A stretch of DNA of 64,000 nt from Alphaproteobacteria bacterium (GCA_030835385.1 JAURPI010000017.1:141656-205655); one strand, 5' to 3'; counted from the first letter of the stretch, positions 34,223-42,688 are shown. Notes: generated by a model from the letters alone, not told the origin. Translations and numbers: made by a program.

Positions 34223-35215
34223 CTAGGGGCGCGGCGCGCCCTGCTCTTTGAGGCGGCACAGCGTGTAAAACCACCCGAGATTTAAGCCAAATCGATCTGC
34301 ATCATCGACGGCGTACCCATACGCGATAGGCACGTAGTTCCCTTTTTCATGAATTCGGAACAGAGGAAATTCTCGCTCTGTCGGAGAAGAAAACTCACGG
34401 GTATGGAGCTGAAATTCCAAGGTGCGGCCGTCAGGCCATTCAATATCAGTCGCCCCGCCTTGGTCATGCACTTCAATTTCAGTGAGAAACTCGGTCTTCG
34501 TCATATCCCCATCGAGATTGTAATTCACCGTACAGATAAAACGCCGCGCTTTGGACATTTGAATCCAGGCGTAATTCGCCCCTTCCGTCTGGTCCCACGT
34601 GACTGCGCCGGTCTCCCGACTGATTAAGCGGTTACGAGTCCAATTATAGTCAGGACCTAGAACTACTTGATATTCGAACCATTCATCTTTGCCGCAGGAC
34701 TCTCTTTTCATCCCACCATTAAACTGGCCGCCTACAAATCGCAGATAGACATCACAAGGATCTGAAAAGGCGCGCAGATCGGATGCCTTAATTTGCGCCA
34801 GCCTGCCTGGATCAAGACGCGCGCCGATCCAATTGTCATGGCCATCTTTGAAAGCGTAGAGCTTCACTTTGACAGCCTGCTCCACCTCATCAACAGAGAA
34901 ACTATAAACACGAATGCGAGAAATATTTGATGGGTCTGCATTCAAGTACTCCTCAACGTAGAGCACATTGTCCCCAAGTTCGGGCAGGTCAAGCTGGATG
35001 TAATGAGAATGAATGCGGAAGATTGGCTCGTACTTGTGAACGGAAATGCCTCCGCCCGAGCGACGTACTATCTGTTCGTGATTATCGTATTCGCCGGACC
35101 ACCACTCCATCGCCAAACGCAAATGACCTTCCAACTCCCCTTTATTGAAGGTCTGCGTAGATGCCGGCACCGCACATGTCAACAAACACAAGACAATCAC
35201 TAAAAGATTACGCAT
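34223..35215 (-). CDS. Exported CpcT/CpeT-like (chromophore lyase family) protein
   Basis: A 330-residue protein with a Sec signal peptide (MRNLLVIVLCLLTCAVPAST). The mature part has MEWWSGEYDNHEQ, FRIHSHYIQLDLPELGDNVL with a YVEEYL strand after it, a SRIRVYSF strand and DPCDVYLRFVGGQFNGGM. This follows the order of the CpcT/CpeT family, whose cyanobacterial members attach bilins to phycobiliproteins. No phycobiliprotein or bilin-synthesis gene is in the window, and the protein is predicted to be exported, so another ligand (lipid, haem-derived pigment) is more likely. It lies 22 bp upstream of the FAD-linked dehydrogenase on the same strand. Confidence 0.7.
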   Translation of the reverse strand: MRNLLVIVLCLLTCAVPASTQTFNKGELEGHLRLAMEWWSGEYDNHEQIVRRSGGGISVHKYEPIFRIHSHYIQLDLPELGDNVLYVEEYLNADPSNISRIRVYSFSVDEVEQAVKVKLYAFKDGHDNWIGARLDPGRLAQIKASDLRAFSDPCDVYLRFVGGQFNGGMKRESCGKDEWFEYQVVLGPDYNWTRNRLISRETGAVTWDQTEGANYAWIQMSKARRFICTVNYNLDGDMTKTEFLTEIEVHDQGGATDIEWPDGRTLEFQLHTREFSSPTEREFPLFRIHEKGNYVPIAYGYAVDDADRFGLNLGWFYTLCRLKEQGAPRP

Positions 35216-35245
35216 AGCGCCTTACTCCTATTTGCCCGGCTTACA

Positions 35246-35737
35246 TCAGGACAACTTAGGTTCAAATCCCATGATGCTGACAAGAACCCCATCCGGATCA
35301 TAAAAGATCATTTCTGTGTATGTACCGGCCTTCATGTACTCGCTATCTTCCTCTTTTACATACTTTGTTGGCGGCGTCAGGAACGGATACCCCTTGTCTT
35401 CAAGCTCAGCTGCGATGGCTTCCGGCTGATCCGTATTAACAACAACGGCAACTTGCCCACGATGAATTACACCGGGGGGCGGAGGGGATGTCTCAGGCAT
35501 ATCTTCGGCCGTAATCTCGTAAAGCCCTATGAGACCATCTTCACTGTCGTGCGCGCGGAGATGGCATATGTGCATACTGCAGTCCGTCAAACCGATCATC
35601 TTAGCCATGGCCGGTCCGGCGACTGTTTTATCTTCGGCCACGGAAAACCCGAGAATATCGCGATATAAACTGAGTGACTTTTCGATATCTCTACAAAAAA
35701 TAGTTGTTCGTTTTACCGGACTTGTGCGTTCTGTCAT
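35246..35737 (-). CDS. VOC (glyoxalase/bleomycin resistance/dioxygenase) family protein
   Basis: Vicinal-oxygen-chelate fold protein, 163 residues with two beta-alpha-beta-beta-beta modules. Features are TTIFCRDIEKSLSLYRDILG in the first half and EMIFYDPDGVLVSIMGFEP at the end, where the Glu/His metal ligands of active members usually lie. The second half keeps an E in TEMIFYDPDG; the first His is not obvious, so activity is uncertain. The start at 35737 follows a GGAGAGGG ribosome site; an upstream in-frame ATG at 35770 is less likely. It is divergent from a MAPEG gene 90 bp away. Confidence 0.85.
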   Translation of the reverse strand: MTERTSPVKRTTIFCRDIEKSLSLYRDILGFSVAEDKTVAGPAMAKMIGLTDCSMHICHLRAHDSEDGLIGLYEITAEDMPETSPPPPGVIHRGQVAVVVNTDQPEAIAAELEDKGYPFLTPPTKYVKEEDSEYMKAGTYTEMIFYDPDGVLVSIMGFEPKLS

Positions 35738-35827
35738 CTTTACCCTCTCCATTGCCGCGTTCGCGGTCACCTCTCATAATGGCCATATAATGACAGAGCA
35801 GCAGATAAATTACACAGGAGCTTTCCA

Positions 35828-36226
35828 ATGATTCTTGAACAATTTCCGTTAACAGCGTTGGCTACCATCGTTGCCCTACTCGTCTATTTCTACTGCATGG
35901 TCCAGGTGGGTAAGGCGCGCGCCAAACACGGCGTGAAACCACCAGCCGTCGACGGCCCTGATGAGTTTATGCGAATCAACCGCGTACACCAGAATATGGT
36001 CGAACAAATGGTTTTCCACTTGCCGGCACTTTGGCTTTTCGCAGCCGCATGGAGCGATCTTTGGGCTGGAATTCTTGGTCTTATTTTTGCCGTTGGGCGC
36101 ATCATGTATGCGAAGGGCTATTATGAAGCCGCGGAGAAACGAGGCCGTGGCTTTGGCATATCATCTATGGCCTCCATTGTTCTCGCCCTTGGCGCTCTTG
36201 TCGGCGTTGTAATGGCATTGCTGTAA
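35828..36226 (+). CDS. MAPEG family membrane protein
   Basis: Membrane-associated eicosanoid/glutathione-metabolism (MAPEG) family protein, 132 residues with four membrane helices. The family signature is INRVHQNMVEQMVFHLPALW, followed by ILGLIFAVGRIMYAKGYYEA. Known bacterial members are glutathione S-transferase or peroxidase-like membrane enzymes for lipophilic electrophiles. AGGAG lies 7 bp before the ATG. It ends 19 bp before DUF1838 paralogue 3, so the two are likely co-transcribed, linking a DUF1838 protein with detoxification of lipophilic compounds. Confidence 0.9.
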   Translation: MILEQFPLTALATIVALLVYFYCMVQVGKARAKHGVKPPAVDGPDEFMRINRVHQNMVEQMVFHLPALWLFAAAWSDLWAGILGLIFAVGRIMYAKGYYEAAEKRGRGFGISSMASIVLALGALVGVVMALL

Positions 36227-36245
36227 ATTAACCCGGAGACCAAAA

Positions 36246-37091
36246 ATGACTGAAGGTCCGTTCACTGCCTTGACACGGCGCAGCGCGATCGCGGGAGCAA
36301 CAACTGCACTCGGATTGGCTGCAATGTCACGAGACGCGTATACGCAGCACAGCTTCGATAAAAACAAGCTCTATGTGCAGTTGCGCGGTAACCTAGATGG
36401 CTCTGACGGCCTTTGGTCTTACTCTGGCGCCTATTGGGGCAAGCCACAGGGTGAAATTGCGCGGCAACTTTTCCGCGTTGATGGCTATAGCCTCAATACA
36501 ATGGTCTTACGCGAAGACGGTGGCGTTGATCAGAAAATGATCGAATGCGGCTTCTGGCAACATCCCGAAACCGGAGAGTTGGCGGACAACTGGACCAATC
36601 CGATGAATGGATTGGCATGCGAACCGAAGCACTTTAAGTCCTCGCAAACCCTTTCTTTTGATGCCAACGGAAACTGGGAAGCCGCCGAAAGTCGACGGGC
36701 GGCAATGCGGCACTTCGAAGGCGTGATCGTGGAGCCGATCGTCAATGGACCGGTCATTTGGTCTCAAGAGCGGTTGATCACAAAAGCTATCCGGCCCGAG
36801 CCCGACCCTGGCACGGACCCACTGACCTACAGCGGCCCCGTCGCGTCAGGGACATCGTTGGCCACCTACAAAGCCGAGATTGCCGATCTGGATGACGCGT
36901 TTATTCCCACCACTCTGCACTATCAATCTATGGGTGGTTGGTACCCCTGGATGCGCATGGGGCAACGAGCGGGCGTCTGTAGCTTTGAGCTTGTAGGGCG
37001 CAAACTACCGAACACTGACGAAATTCCAGAGCGCACACGAGCCTTCTTAGAAGAACGACACCCTGGATTTATTGATGACCCGTGGGGATAG
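36246..37091 (+). CDS. DUF1838 family protein, Tat-exported (paralogue 3, short form)
   Basis: DUF1838 protein of 281 residues. The leader LTRRSAIAGATTALGLAAMS is a twin-arginine signal. Shared landmarks: RGNLDGSDGLWSYSG, a HPETGEL...NPMNG block and WYPWMRMGQRAG at the C-terminus, where the usual His after Gly is replaced by Val (RAGVCSF). It groups with the short forms at 2761 and 49404. A GGAG ribosome site lies 6 bp before the ATG. It follows a MAPEG gene by 19 bp and ends 8 bp before a convergent NTF2-like gene. Confidence 0.84.
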   Translation: MTEGPFTALTRRSAIAGATTALGLAAMSRDAYTQHSFDKNKLYVQLRGNLDGSDGLWSYSGAYWGKPQGEIARQLFRVDGYSLNTMVLREDGGVDQKMIECGFWQHPETGELADNWTNPMNGLACEPKHFKSSQTLSFDANGNWEAAESRRAAMRHFEGVIVEPIVNGPVIWSQERLITKAIRPEPDPGTDPLTYSGPVASGTSLATYKAEIADLDDAFIPTTLHYQSMGGWYPWMRMGQRAGVCSFELVGRKLPNTDEIPERTRAFLEERHPGFIDDPWG

Positions 37092-37099
37092 AAGACGAC

Positions 37100-37468
37100 C
37101 TACGCGGCATCATCATTGATCGGAAAGCTATACGCCCGCCAAATCTTACCGTCCTGCATGTGGTAAACGCCGAGCGTCGTGGTCGTCTTGTCACCGGCTG
37201 GAGTCTTAAAGGTATCCTTCTCAACGGCAACCACATGGTCGCCAACAACCATGATCCGGTCTAGGTGCGATCCCTTCAGCGGAGCGGCATCAAACATCTT
37301 TTGAATAACAGCCATGGTTTCATCGCGACTAGAGGTGCGCTTAACGGCCTCGCCATCTTCCATGCGAATTGATGCATAATCTTCGGCGAGGTTACTCCCC
37401 AACGCGTCGACATCCTTCCGTGTGAAGGCGTCTGTATTCTCGGTCATCATTTTGATGAAATCGGTCAT
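37100..37468 (-). CDS. SnoaL/NTF2-like small protein
   Basis: A 122-residue protein of the NTF2-like cone-fold superfamily (SnoaL-like, nuclear-transport-factor fold). Typical features are the N-terminal helix MTENTDAFTRKDVDALGSNL, the AEDYASIRMEDGE strand and the C-terminal YHMQDGKIWRAYSF strand. The group includes polyketide cyclases, ring-hydroxylase beta subunits and steroid isomerases, but many members have no known function. It is divergent from a GPH transporter gene 109 bp away. It is cytosolic, without leader. The intact protein may be compared with the truncated, secreted relative at 42847. Confidence 0.8.
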   Translation of the reverse strand: MTDFIKMMTENTDAFTRKDVDALGSNLAEDYASIRMEDGEAVKRTSSRDETMAVIQKMFDAAPLKGSHLDRIMVVGDHVVAVEKDTFKTPAGDKTTTTLGVYHMQDGKIWRAYSFPINDDAA

Positions 37469-37541
37469 ATTATTTTTCTCCGGCTTTCTGTGTTAGTCTG
37501 CTGGTGAGGCTAGCCTGTTTATCATGGTGCAGCACCCTCAA

Positions 37542-37569
37542 CCCCCTATGTTAACTTGGGGATAGGGGG
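37542..37569 (+). promoter_or_regulatory. Inverted repeat covering the ribosome site of the GPH transporter
   Basis: CCCCCTA (37542-37548) and TAGGGGG (37563-37569) form a perfect 7-bp inverted repeat with a 14-base loop. The right arm is itself the Shine-Dalgarno sequence, 8 bp before the ATG at 37578. In RNA the hairpin would hide the ribosome site, so translation could depend on melting or a competing structure. It could instead be a DNA operator. Confidence 0.45.
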
Positions 37570-37577
37570 ATATCACT

Positions 37578-38948
37578 ATGACAGATAGCGAAGCGGTCAA
37601 TCGCTTGACCTTCGGCCAGAAGCTAGGGTGGGCGACTGGTGCGCATGGCACCTCGACCATGACCGGTGTTCTGGCGACCTATCTACTCAATTACATGACC
37701 GATGTCTTAGGCATCGCGGCGTTTCTGGCCGGGTCAATTATCTTTGCTGCTCGGATGTACGACCTCGTTACCGATCCACTCATGGGCTACATAAGCGATC
37801 GCACGCAGTCTCGGTGGGGACGTCGTCGGCCGCACCTTTTACTCGGCGCTATTGTTTGCTTTATCGCCTTCGTCGCCCTGTTCAACGTTCCGGATATCAC
37901 CGGCGAAATAGGAATGGCAGCGTACGCCACCTTTTTATTAATCCTGTTCACCACCGCCTACACAATCTTCAACGTTCCCTATCTCGCCATGCCAGCTGAA
38001 ATGACCGACAGTTACAATGAGCGCACGAGCATGATGGGGTATCGGGTGGTTTTCTTCACCACCGCTAATCTCGGATTGTTTTTAGGCGGAGCACTTCTCA
38101 TTCGCACCTATGGACCGGAGCAAGGCTACAGCCTTATGGGTTGGGCCTTGGGAAGCGTCCTCTTGCTCAGCATGCTCGTCACATTCTTTTCAACGCGGGC
38201 CGTACCGCGCTATGAGCGTTCGGAAGAGAGTCACATTTCGGTTCGTGATCAATTGGCCCTAGTCGCTGACAATAAACCGTTTATGATTTTTCTCGCGGTC
38301 AAGCTGTGCCAGCTCATCGCTCAAGCCAGTAGTCAGGCCGCGCTTATATTCTTTGGTGTCTACGTCCTACAACGCAACGAGGAACTGCTGCTTGCGTTCG
38401 GGACCTACTTTACGATTTCAACTTTCGTGGCCATCCCACTCTGGACGTGGGCTGGAAAACGGTTCGGCAAAAAGCCTGTCTATATGACAGCCGCCATTCT
38501 CTACGCGATCGTTATGAGCACATGGCTCCTCTCCGATTCATCAGAAGCGCAGTGGATCGTTAATGCTCGTATCTTTGGGATCGGAGTTGCAGTCACCGGG
38601 ATTCTCGTGATGGGTTTCTCAATTCTGCCTGACACGATGGAATACGACCGGCGACGCACCGGCCTCAATCGCGAGGGTATCTACGCCGGGCTCTACAGTA
38701 CGATGGAGAAAGCTGCATCTGGGTTTGGACCCCTGCTGTTCGGGGCATACCTGGGTGCTATGGGCTACGTCTCTACCCGAGGCGGCGAGCTCGCTGCGCA
38801 ACCAGATGCAGCCGTATCAGGCATTTACATTGGGCTCGGGGTGTTTCCAGCCGCAGCGGCTGCACTGAGCGCGGTACTTCTGACGTTCTACAAGCTAGAC
38901 GAAAAGACTCTCAAAGCAGCTGGACTAGGATCCGGCGCTACGGCGTAG
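37578..38948 (+). CDS. GPH-type (MelB-like) MFS symporter
   Basis: Glycoside-pentoside-hexuronide:cation symporter family transporter, 456 residues with twelve membrane segments. The family start KLGWATGAHGTSTM, TM2 region ARMYDLVTDPLMGYISDRTQ and the following SRWGRRRPHLLLGAI match the MelB-like signature. Members import sugars with Na+ or H+, but in catabolic gene clusters of alphaproteobacteria many are thought to move other compounds. Translation may be controlled by the hairpin over its ribosome site. Its 3' end overlaps a convergent gene by 11 bp. Confidence 0.9.
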   Translation: MTDSEAVNRLTFGQKLGWATGAHGTSTMTGVLATYLLNYMTDVLGIAAFLAGSIIFAARMYDLVTDPLMGYISDRTQSRWGRRRPHLLLGAIVCFIAFVALFNVPDITGEIGMAAYATFLLILFTTAYTIFNVPYLAMPAEMTDSYNERTSMMGYRVVFFTTANLGLFLGGALLIRTYGPEQGYSLMGWALGSVLLLSMLVTFFSTRAVPRYERSEESHISVRDQLALVADNKPFMIFLAVKLCQLIAQASSQAALIFFGVYVLQRNEELLLAFGTYFTISTFVAIPLWTWAGKRFGKKPVYMTAAILYAIVMSTWLLSDSSEAQWIVNARIFGIGVAVTGILVMGFSILPDTMEYDRRRTGLNREGIYAGLYSTMEKAASGFGPLLFGAYLGAMGYVSTRGGELAAQPDAAVSGIYIGLGVFPAAAAALSAVLLTFYKLDEKTLKAAGLGSGATA

Positions 38949-39477
38949 CAAGCGCCACAACTTGCGCAACATTGGCTTCATCTGCCAATCCCGGGACACG
39001 ACCGATGATTGCGCCTTGTTGATCCGTCACCATCACTAACGGCTGCTGCTTATCTTCTTCAGTGATATTCAATGCAGAAAAGACTTCGTCTTCATCGATG
39101 TAAAGAATAACAACACGGTCACGCATCGCTTCATCTTTATAGATGCTGCGGAACCCACCATTGATAAAACCTCGTACGATACCATTCGGCTTTGGAATTA
39201 GTGGCGCGTTGTAGACTTGCACAGCATCTGACGCCTCTCGAACAGTGATTAGGGCAGCGTCCCACTCATCTACCGACTCCTGCATGTCACGTCCAAAGGA
39301 CAGCAACATAATGTTCCGTGCTGCAGTGAAATCGGTTGGGACTGTAATTTTATCTTTATTCAGGGTGCGCGCTTTGACTGTCGGAAAAACCTGATCCTGT
39401 GCTATGGCAGGCGCGGATAACATTTCGATCGTTAGCAACAGCGCCAGAAAAATTGAAGTCCGCATACCAGTCCTCAT
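38938..39477 (-). CDS. Exported thioredoxin-fold-like protein resembling ATP10
   Basis: A 179-residue protein with a Sec signal peptide (MRTSIFLALLLTIEMLSAPA, cleavage near AIAQ); the start is 39477 or the ATG at 39465. The mature part begins FPTVKARTLNKDKITVPTDF, then NIMLLSFGRDMQESVDEWDA and RVVILYIDEDEVFSAL and VMVTDQQGAIIGRVPG. The arrangement recalls the thioredoxin-fold ATP10/AhpC-like family, but no CxxC motif is present, so a redox role by dithiol is unlikely. Its function is unknown. It lies 70 bp downstream of the membrane gene at 39548 on the same strand. Confidence 0.6.
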   Translation of the reverse strand: MRTGMRTSIFLALLLTIEMLSAPAIAQDQVFPTVKARTLNKDKITVPTDFTAARNIMLLSFGRDMQESVDEWDAALITVREASDAVQVYNAPLIPKPNGIVRGFINGGFRSIYKDEAMRDRVVILYIDEDEVFSALNITEEDKQQPLVMVTDQQGAIIGRVPGLADEANVAQVVALATP

Positions 39478-39547
39478 ACCCAGAAAAGCCTCACGCGCCG
39501 TTCATAGGCGCCTGGGACAAAAATTCAAGTGAGAAGTTCGACGCCAC

Positions 39548-40423
39548 CTAGGGGGCGTTTTCTTCACCACGCTCTGGAGTCAGGTAGATGGCGATGCCGG
39601 CAATAACGAAAGCCGCGACGACTAAGCTCATTTCCATCACGTATTCACCGGGCATCACCCAGAATTCATTCAAAATGCCCCAGCGACTCAGTACCTCGAT
39701 ATCGAGCCAAGTTATGATTGTCGTCGGAATTGCATAACGCACGGCAGGCGCCATTCGTGCATATTTGATGAGGCGCGTGTTCAAATAAATCGCCCACACC
39801 AAGAAGCCGAAGAATACGGCGTAAGTTACCGGGTGCTGAGCGCCGAGAACACGCTCATCGTAAAGTGTCAGATTCAACACATAGATGAACCAGATAACGA
39901 AGATGGTTTCCAAAGCAGTGATCCGCGCATAGTCCCTGTCTTTTCCGGGCGCCGCTTTTCCTGGGTCCATATGGGCATTGCGGTGCAGCCATTTAAACGC
40001 GGTACAGCGCGTGTCGCGATTGAAGTAAAGGAGCACCGTTACCGCAAACATAACGATACCGGACGCCTGAATGACCTGTGCCCCGGGACTCATAGCCAGT
40101 TCGCCGCTGGCCGTATATAGTGTCCGCACATTTAGAAGATGGGCAAAAAGCTCCCAAGTATATTCAAACCAACCTGTCCAGATCAGGATCGCACCGACAA
40201 AGCCAAGCCAGGTTGCAGCCGTTTCCTGCTTCTTAAGACCTATCCAGACCAACACGAAGCCGACCAAACCGCAGAGAAAGCTTGGCAGAAAAGCCGCTTC
40301 GTCAGGAGAGCCAAGGACGCCCTTCATCATGACGAACAAGGCATGTCCCAACGGCTGGGCAAGGATGACAGTGACAAAAGCAATAATGCCGACGAATGGC
40401 GGGCGGTAGCACTTCCCCAACAT
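39548..40423 (-). CDS. Multi-spanning membrane protein of unknown function
   Basis: A 292-residue integral membrane protein with about eight hydrophobic segments that I cannot place in a named family. Segments include YRPPFVGIIAFVTVILAQPL, LVGFVLVWIGL, WLGFVGAILIWTGWFEYTWE and EMSLVVAAFVIAGIAIYL at the C-terminus. ATG at 40423 is chosen over 40456 because an AAGGGGA ribosome site lies 8 bp before it, and because the start then matches MLKRLYRVPYVGL of the deleted paralogue at 41268. It is divergent from a TetR regulator that is followed by this paralogue, so TetR probably controls both. Confidence 0.7.
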   Translation of the reverse strand: MLGKCYRPPFVGIIAFVTVILAQPLGHALFVMMKGVLGSPDEAAFLPSFLCGLVGFVLVWIGLKKQETAATWLGFVGAILIWTGWFEYTWELFAHLLNVRTLYTASGELAMSPGAQVIQASGIVMFAVTVLLYFNRDTRCTAFKWLHRNAHMDPGKAAPGKDRDYARITALETIFVIWFIYVLNLTLYDERVLGAQHPVTYAVFFGFLVWAIYLNTRLIKYARMAPAVRYAIPTTIITWLDIEVLSRWGILNEFWVMPGEYVMEMSLVVAAFVIAGIAIYLTPERGEENAP

Positions 40424-40510
40424 GGCGATTTCCCCTTGGTCCAAATAGCCACCCATTCTGGCAGCCGGTACCTCGACATAAAATAATCAAAGCGTCGATA
40501 CAACAAATAA

Positions 40511-40524
40511 TTACCGGGTGGTAA
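40511..40524. promoter_or_regulatory. Candidate TetR operator (inverted repeat)
   Basis: TTACC-GGGT-GGTAA is a perfect inverted repeat in the 169-bp space between the divergent membrane gene (start 40423) and the TetR gene (start 40593). Two direct TCGATAC repeats flank it near 40493 and 40539. Placement suits an autoregulatory operator. Confidence 0.4.
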
Positions 40525-40592
40525 CTTTTTCTTGCATTGTCGATACTTATCCGCATGATTGGCAGAACCTGGCCAAAAGAACAGGTCCTTGC

Positions 40593-41258
40593 ATGGCCCC
40601 ACTCGATCAAGACCAACCTGACAAGCCGCTCTCCAAAGCAGGTATCAAGCGCGAAGCAACAAAAGCCGCGCTGATCGACGCCTTCGAAGCATTGGTCGCG
40701 GAAGACGGCATATCGGCGGTCGGTGTCAATGCCGTGGCAAAACGTGCCGGCGTCAGCAAGCCGCTCATCTACAAATACTTCGGTAGCTTTGATGGCCTCG
40801 TGACAGCCTGGGCTACTCAATCAAAAATATGGGGAAGTGACGACGACGTTTTCTCCTCCCTGACCCAGAGTCCAGATGCTGATCCGATCGCTGTGATGCG
40901 GGACGCGGTCGTACAATCCGCTTCAGACTTAAGAGACAAACCTGTTGCCTTACAAATTATGGCGCAAGCCCTTCTCGGTGACGATGACCTGACCGCAGGA
41001 TTGGAGGCCGCCAAGAAAGAGGCTGGCAATCGTCACGATACGCTTTACGAAACAGGTGGCGTCTTTGACAACCCAGATTCAAGCGCTCTGTTGCTCGTAA
41101 TGTATGCCGCCTCACAGTATTTGGCGCTCAGGAGCCTGAAGCAAAGTAACTTCAACGGCATTCAGTTGGACACACAGGATGGCTGGGCAACGATGATTAA
41201 GATGATGACCACAGTTTTTGACAACGCAGTCCGCGGCGCAATGACCAAGACAGAATAG
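40593..41258 (+). CDS. TetR family transcriptional regulator
   Basis: TetR-type repressor of 221 residues. The helix-turn-helix is VNAVAKRAGVSKPLIYKYFG after the helix ATKAALIDAFEALVAEDG. The C-terminal ligand domain has no recognisable pocket motif. ATG at 40593 is preferred over in-frame codons from 40518, since the conserved part begins about 20 residues later. It is divergent from the membrane gene at 39548-40423 and 9 bp upstream of its internally deleted paralogue, so it most likely regulates this membrane family. An inverted repeat at 40511-40524 is the candidate operator. Confidence 0.9.
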   Translation: MAPLDQDQPDKPLSKAGIKREATKAALIDAFEALVAEDGISAVGVNAVAKRAGVSKPLIYKYFGSFDGLVTAWATQSKIWGSDDDVFSSLTQSPDADPIAVMRDAVVQSASDLRDKPVALQIMAQALLGDDDLTAGLEAAKKEAGNRHDTLYETGGVFDNPDSSALLLVMYAASQYLALRSLKQSNFNGIQLDTQDGWATMIKMMTTVFDNAVRGAMTKTE

Positions 41259-41267
41259 GATTCTCCG

Positions 41268-41533
41268 ATGCTGAAAAGACTTTATCGCGTTCCCTATGTC
41301 GGCCTCATGGCTCTTGCAACGGTGTTTATTATCGTACCGCTTAATCACACCATTCTGACCGGCTTGGAAAATATAGCCGGTGAAGAAAACCAGTGCACTG
41401 TCGGCATTCTATTTGGCTTAAACCCGGCGACTATGCGCTTGAGATGGCCGGTGTTGCACTGGTGTTCATCGCGGTCGGGGCAACGACACTGTTGTCGCCA
41501 GTCTCAACAAAGGCACCGGATCAGATGACCTGA
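41268..41533 (+). pseudogene. Internally deleted paralogue of the membrane gene at 39548-40423
   Basis: The first ~40 codons encode MLKRLYRVPYVGLMALATVF and NHTILTGLENIAG, which align with the start of the membrane protein at 40423. A short stretch later, in the next reading frame, the DNA encodes WLKPGDYALEMAGVALVFIA ending at TGA 41531-41533; this aligns with WVMPGEYVMEMSLVVAAFVI at the C-terminus of the same protein. About 200 codons between are missing and the frames do not match. The gene has thus lost its middle by an out-of-frame deletion. It lies 9 bp after the tetR stop. Confidence 0.7.
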
Positions 41534-41542
41534 TCCAACGTG

Positions 41543-42688
41543 CTACTCAGCGGCTTTTGCCACCGACGGATCAGCCATGACAAGCGGCACGGTTTGATGA
41601 ACCCAGCCTTTGGGATCAGCCGCGCGTGCCGGAGATGGCGCAACAAAGACATGGCGTTTTCCGTCGCGCTCTAGGGCCTGTCCATCAACGTAACGACCAA
41701 GATTGCGCCACTCTGCCACTTTATTGCGGAAGGCCAGTTCCATGCCGTCAGACTCGATCAGCATTTCCCGCGCGTTTGATGTGACGGTGTGCTTTGGCTT
41801 AAGGAACCGCACAATGTCGTGATCTTCCTTCACCGCTTCGAACAACCCTTCGATGCGATCTGCATCATGCTCGGGCTCCATTAAAAAATTTCGTGCCTGG
41901 AATCCATAGGAACGTACGGTGTTGTCATCCACTGGGGTACGCACGGAGAAAAGCACCTGAGTAATCTCGGTGGTCATTTCTTGGTAGAGCATTTCAGCGT
42001 TGGCGATGATGCTCCACTCAACTGTGACCCGCGTTGTCTTGCGGTCCTTGGGCAACAAGTCGGCTATCGCGCCGCGTTTTTGACTGGCAGCAGGAGCCGC
42101 CCGTTCTCTGGTGACTGTCGCGCCATGCTCAGTGTGTTCGATTGGGGCAATCGTGGCTTTTGGTGAGATACGACTACCAAAACGCTTGTGCACAAATGAC
42201 GGGTGCGACGTGTCGAGAGAGTTTTCACACAACCGCTCCCAATTGCAGTCCGTCCACTCATAGTTATAGCGGGTGACCCGCCAGTCCGGATTATCGAGAA
42301 AAGATTGGAACCAATCAGGAATTGCAGGACGGTCCACCTCCGCCTGATCCCCAACAAAAACCCAGATCAGGCCCAAACGCTCTTCAACCGGGTAGGAATC
42401 AACACGAGCCCGCTTTGGAATGGACACATCGTCGCCCATGGCAGGAATTTTGACGCACTGGCCATCGCCATCAAATTCCCAGCCGTGATAAGGGCAAGCA
42501 ATACATCCACCGACTACTTCACCACGATGCAAAGCACCGCCACGATGGCAACAAACATCCGACAGGCAAACCAATCCACCACTGTCATCACGGAACAACA
42601 CGAAGTCTACACCGACCATGCGCGTACGGTGCGGTTTGTCAGTCACTTCATCGCTGGCAGCGGCGACATACCAGTTGTTGATCAGCAT
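41543..42688 (-). CDS. Rieske [2Fe-2S] ring-hydroxylating oxygenase, alpha subunit
   Basis: Complete Rieske oxygenase alpha subunit of 381 residues from ATG 42688; in-frame codons up to 42757 precede the conserved start INNWYVAAASDEV and are not needed. Rieske ligands: Cys46-x-His48 (CCHRGG) and Cys65-x2-His68 (CPYHGW). The catalytic iron motif is ENSLDTSHPSFVH. The size and motif spacing resemble the vanillate/phenoxybenzoate-type single-subunit oxygenases, which need a separate reductase; none is nearby. It shares the DSYPxEExxGLxxxFxGD segment with the partial gene at 1-977. It is convergent with the deleted membrane paralogue and upstream of DUF1838 paralogue 4 on the same strand. Confidence 0.95.
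   Translation of the reverse strand: MLINNWYVAAASDEVTDKPHRTRMVGVDFVLFRDDSGGLVCLSDVCCHRGGALHRGEVVGGCIACPYHGWEFDGDGQCVKIPAMGDDVSIPKRARVDSYPVEERLGLIWVFVGDQAEVDRPAIPDWFQSFLDNPDWRVTRYNYEWTDCNWERLCENSLDTSHPSFVHKRFGSRISPKATIAPIEHTEHGATVTRERAAPAASQKRGAIADLLPKDRKTTRVTVEWSIIANAEMLYQEMTTEITQVLFSVRTPVDDNTVRSYGFQARNFLMEPEHDADRIEGLFEAVKEDHDIVRFLKPKHTVTSNAREMLIESDGMELAFRNKVAEWRNLGRYVDGQALERDGKRHVFVAPSPARAADPKGWVHQTVPLVMADPSVAKAAE

Noticed and set aside
35255..35275. tRNA-like T-loop sequence GGTTCAAATCCC
   Set aside because: It lies inside the VOC gene (codons for GFEPKL on the minus strand), and no acceptor, D or anticodon arms can be drawn around it.
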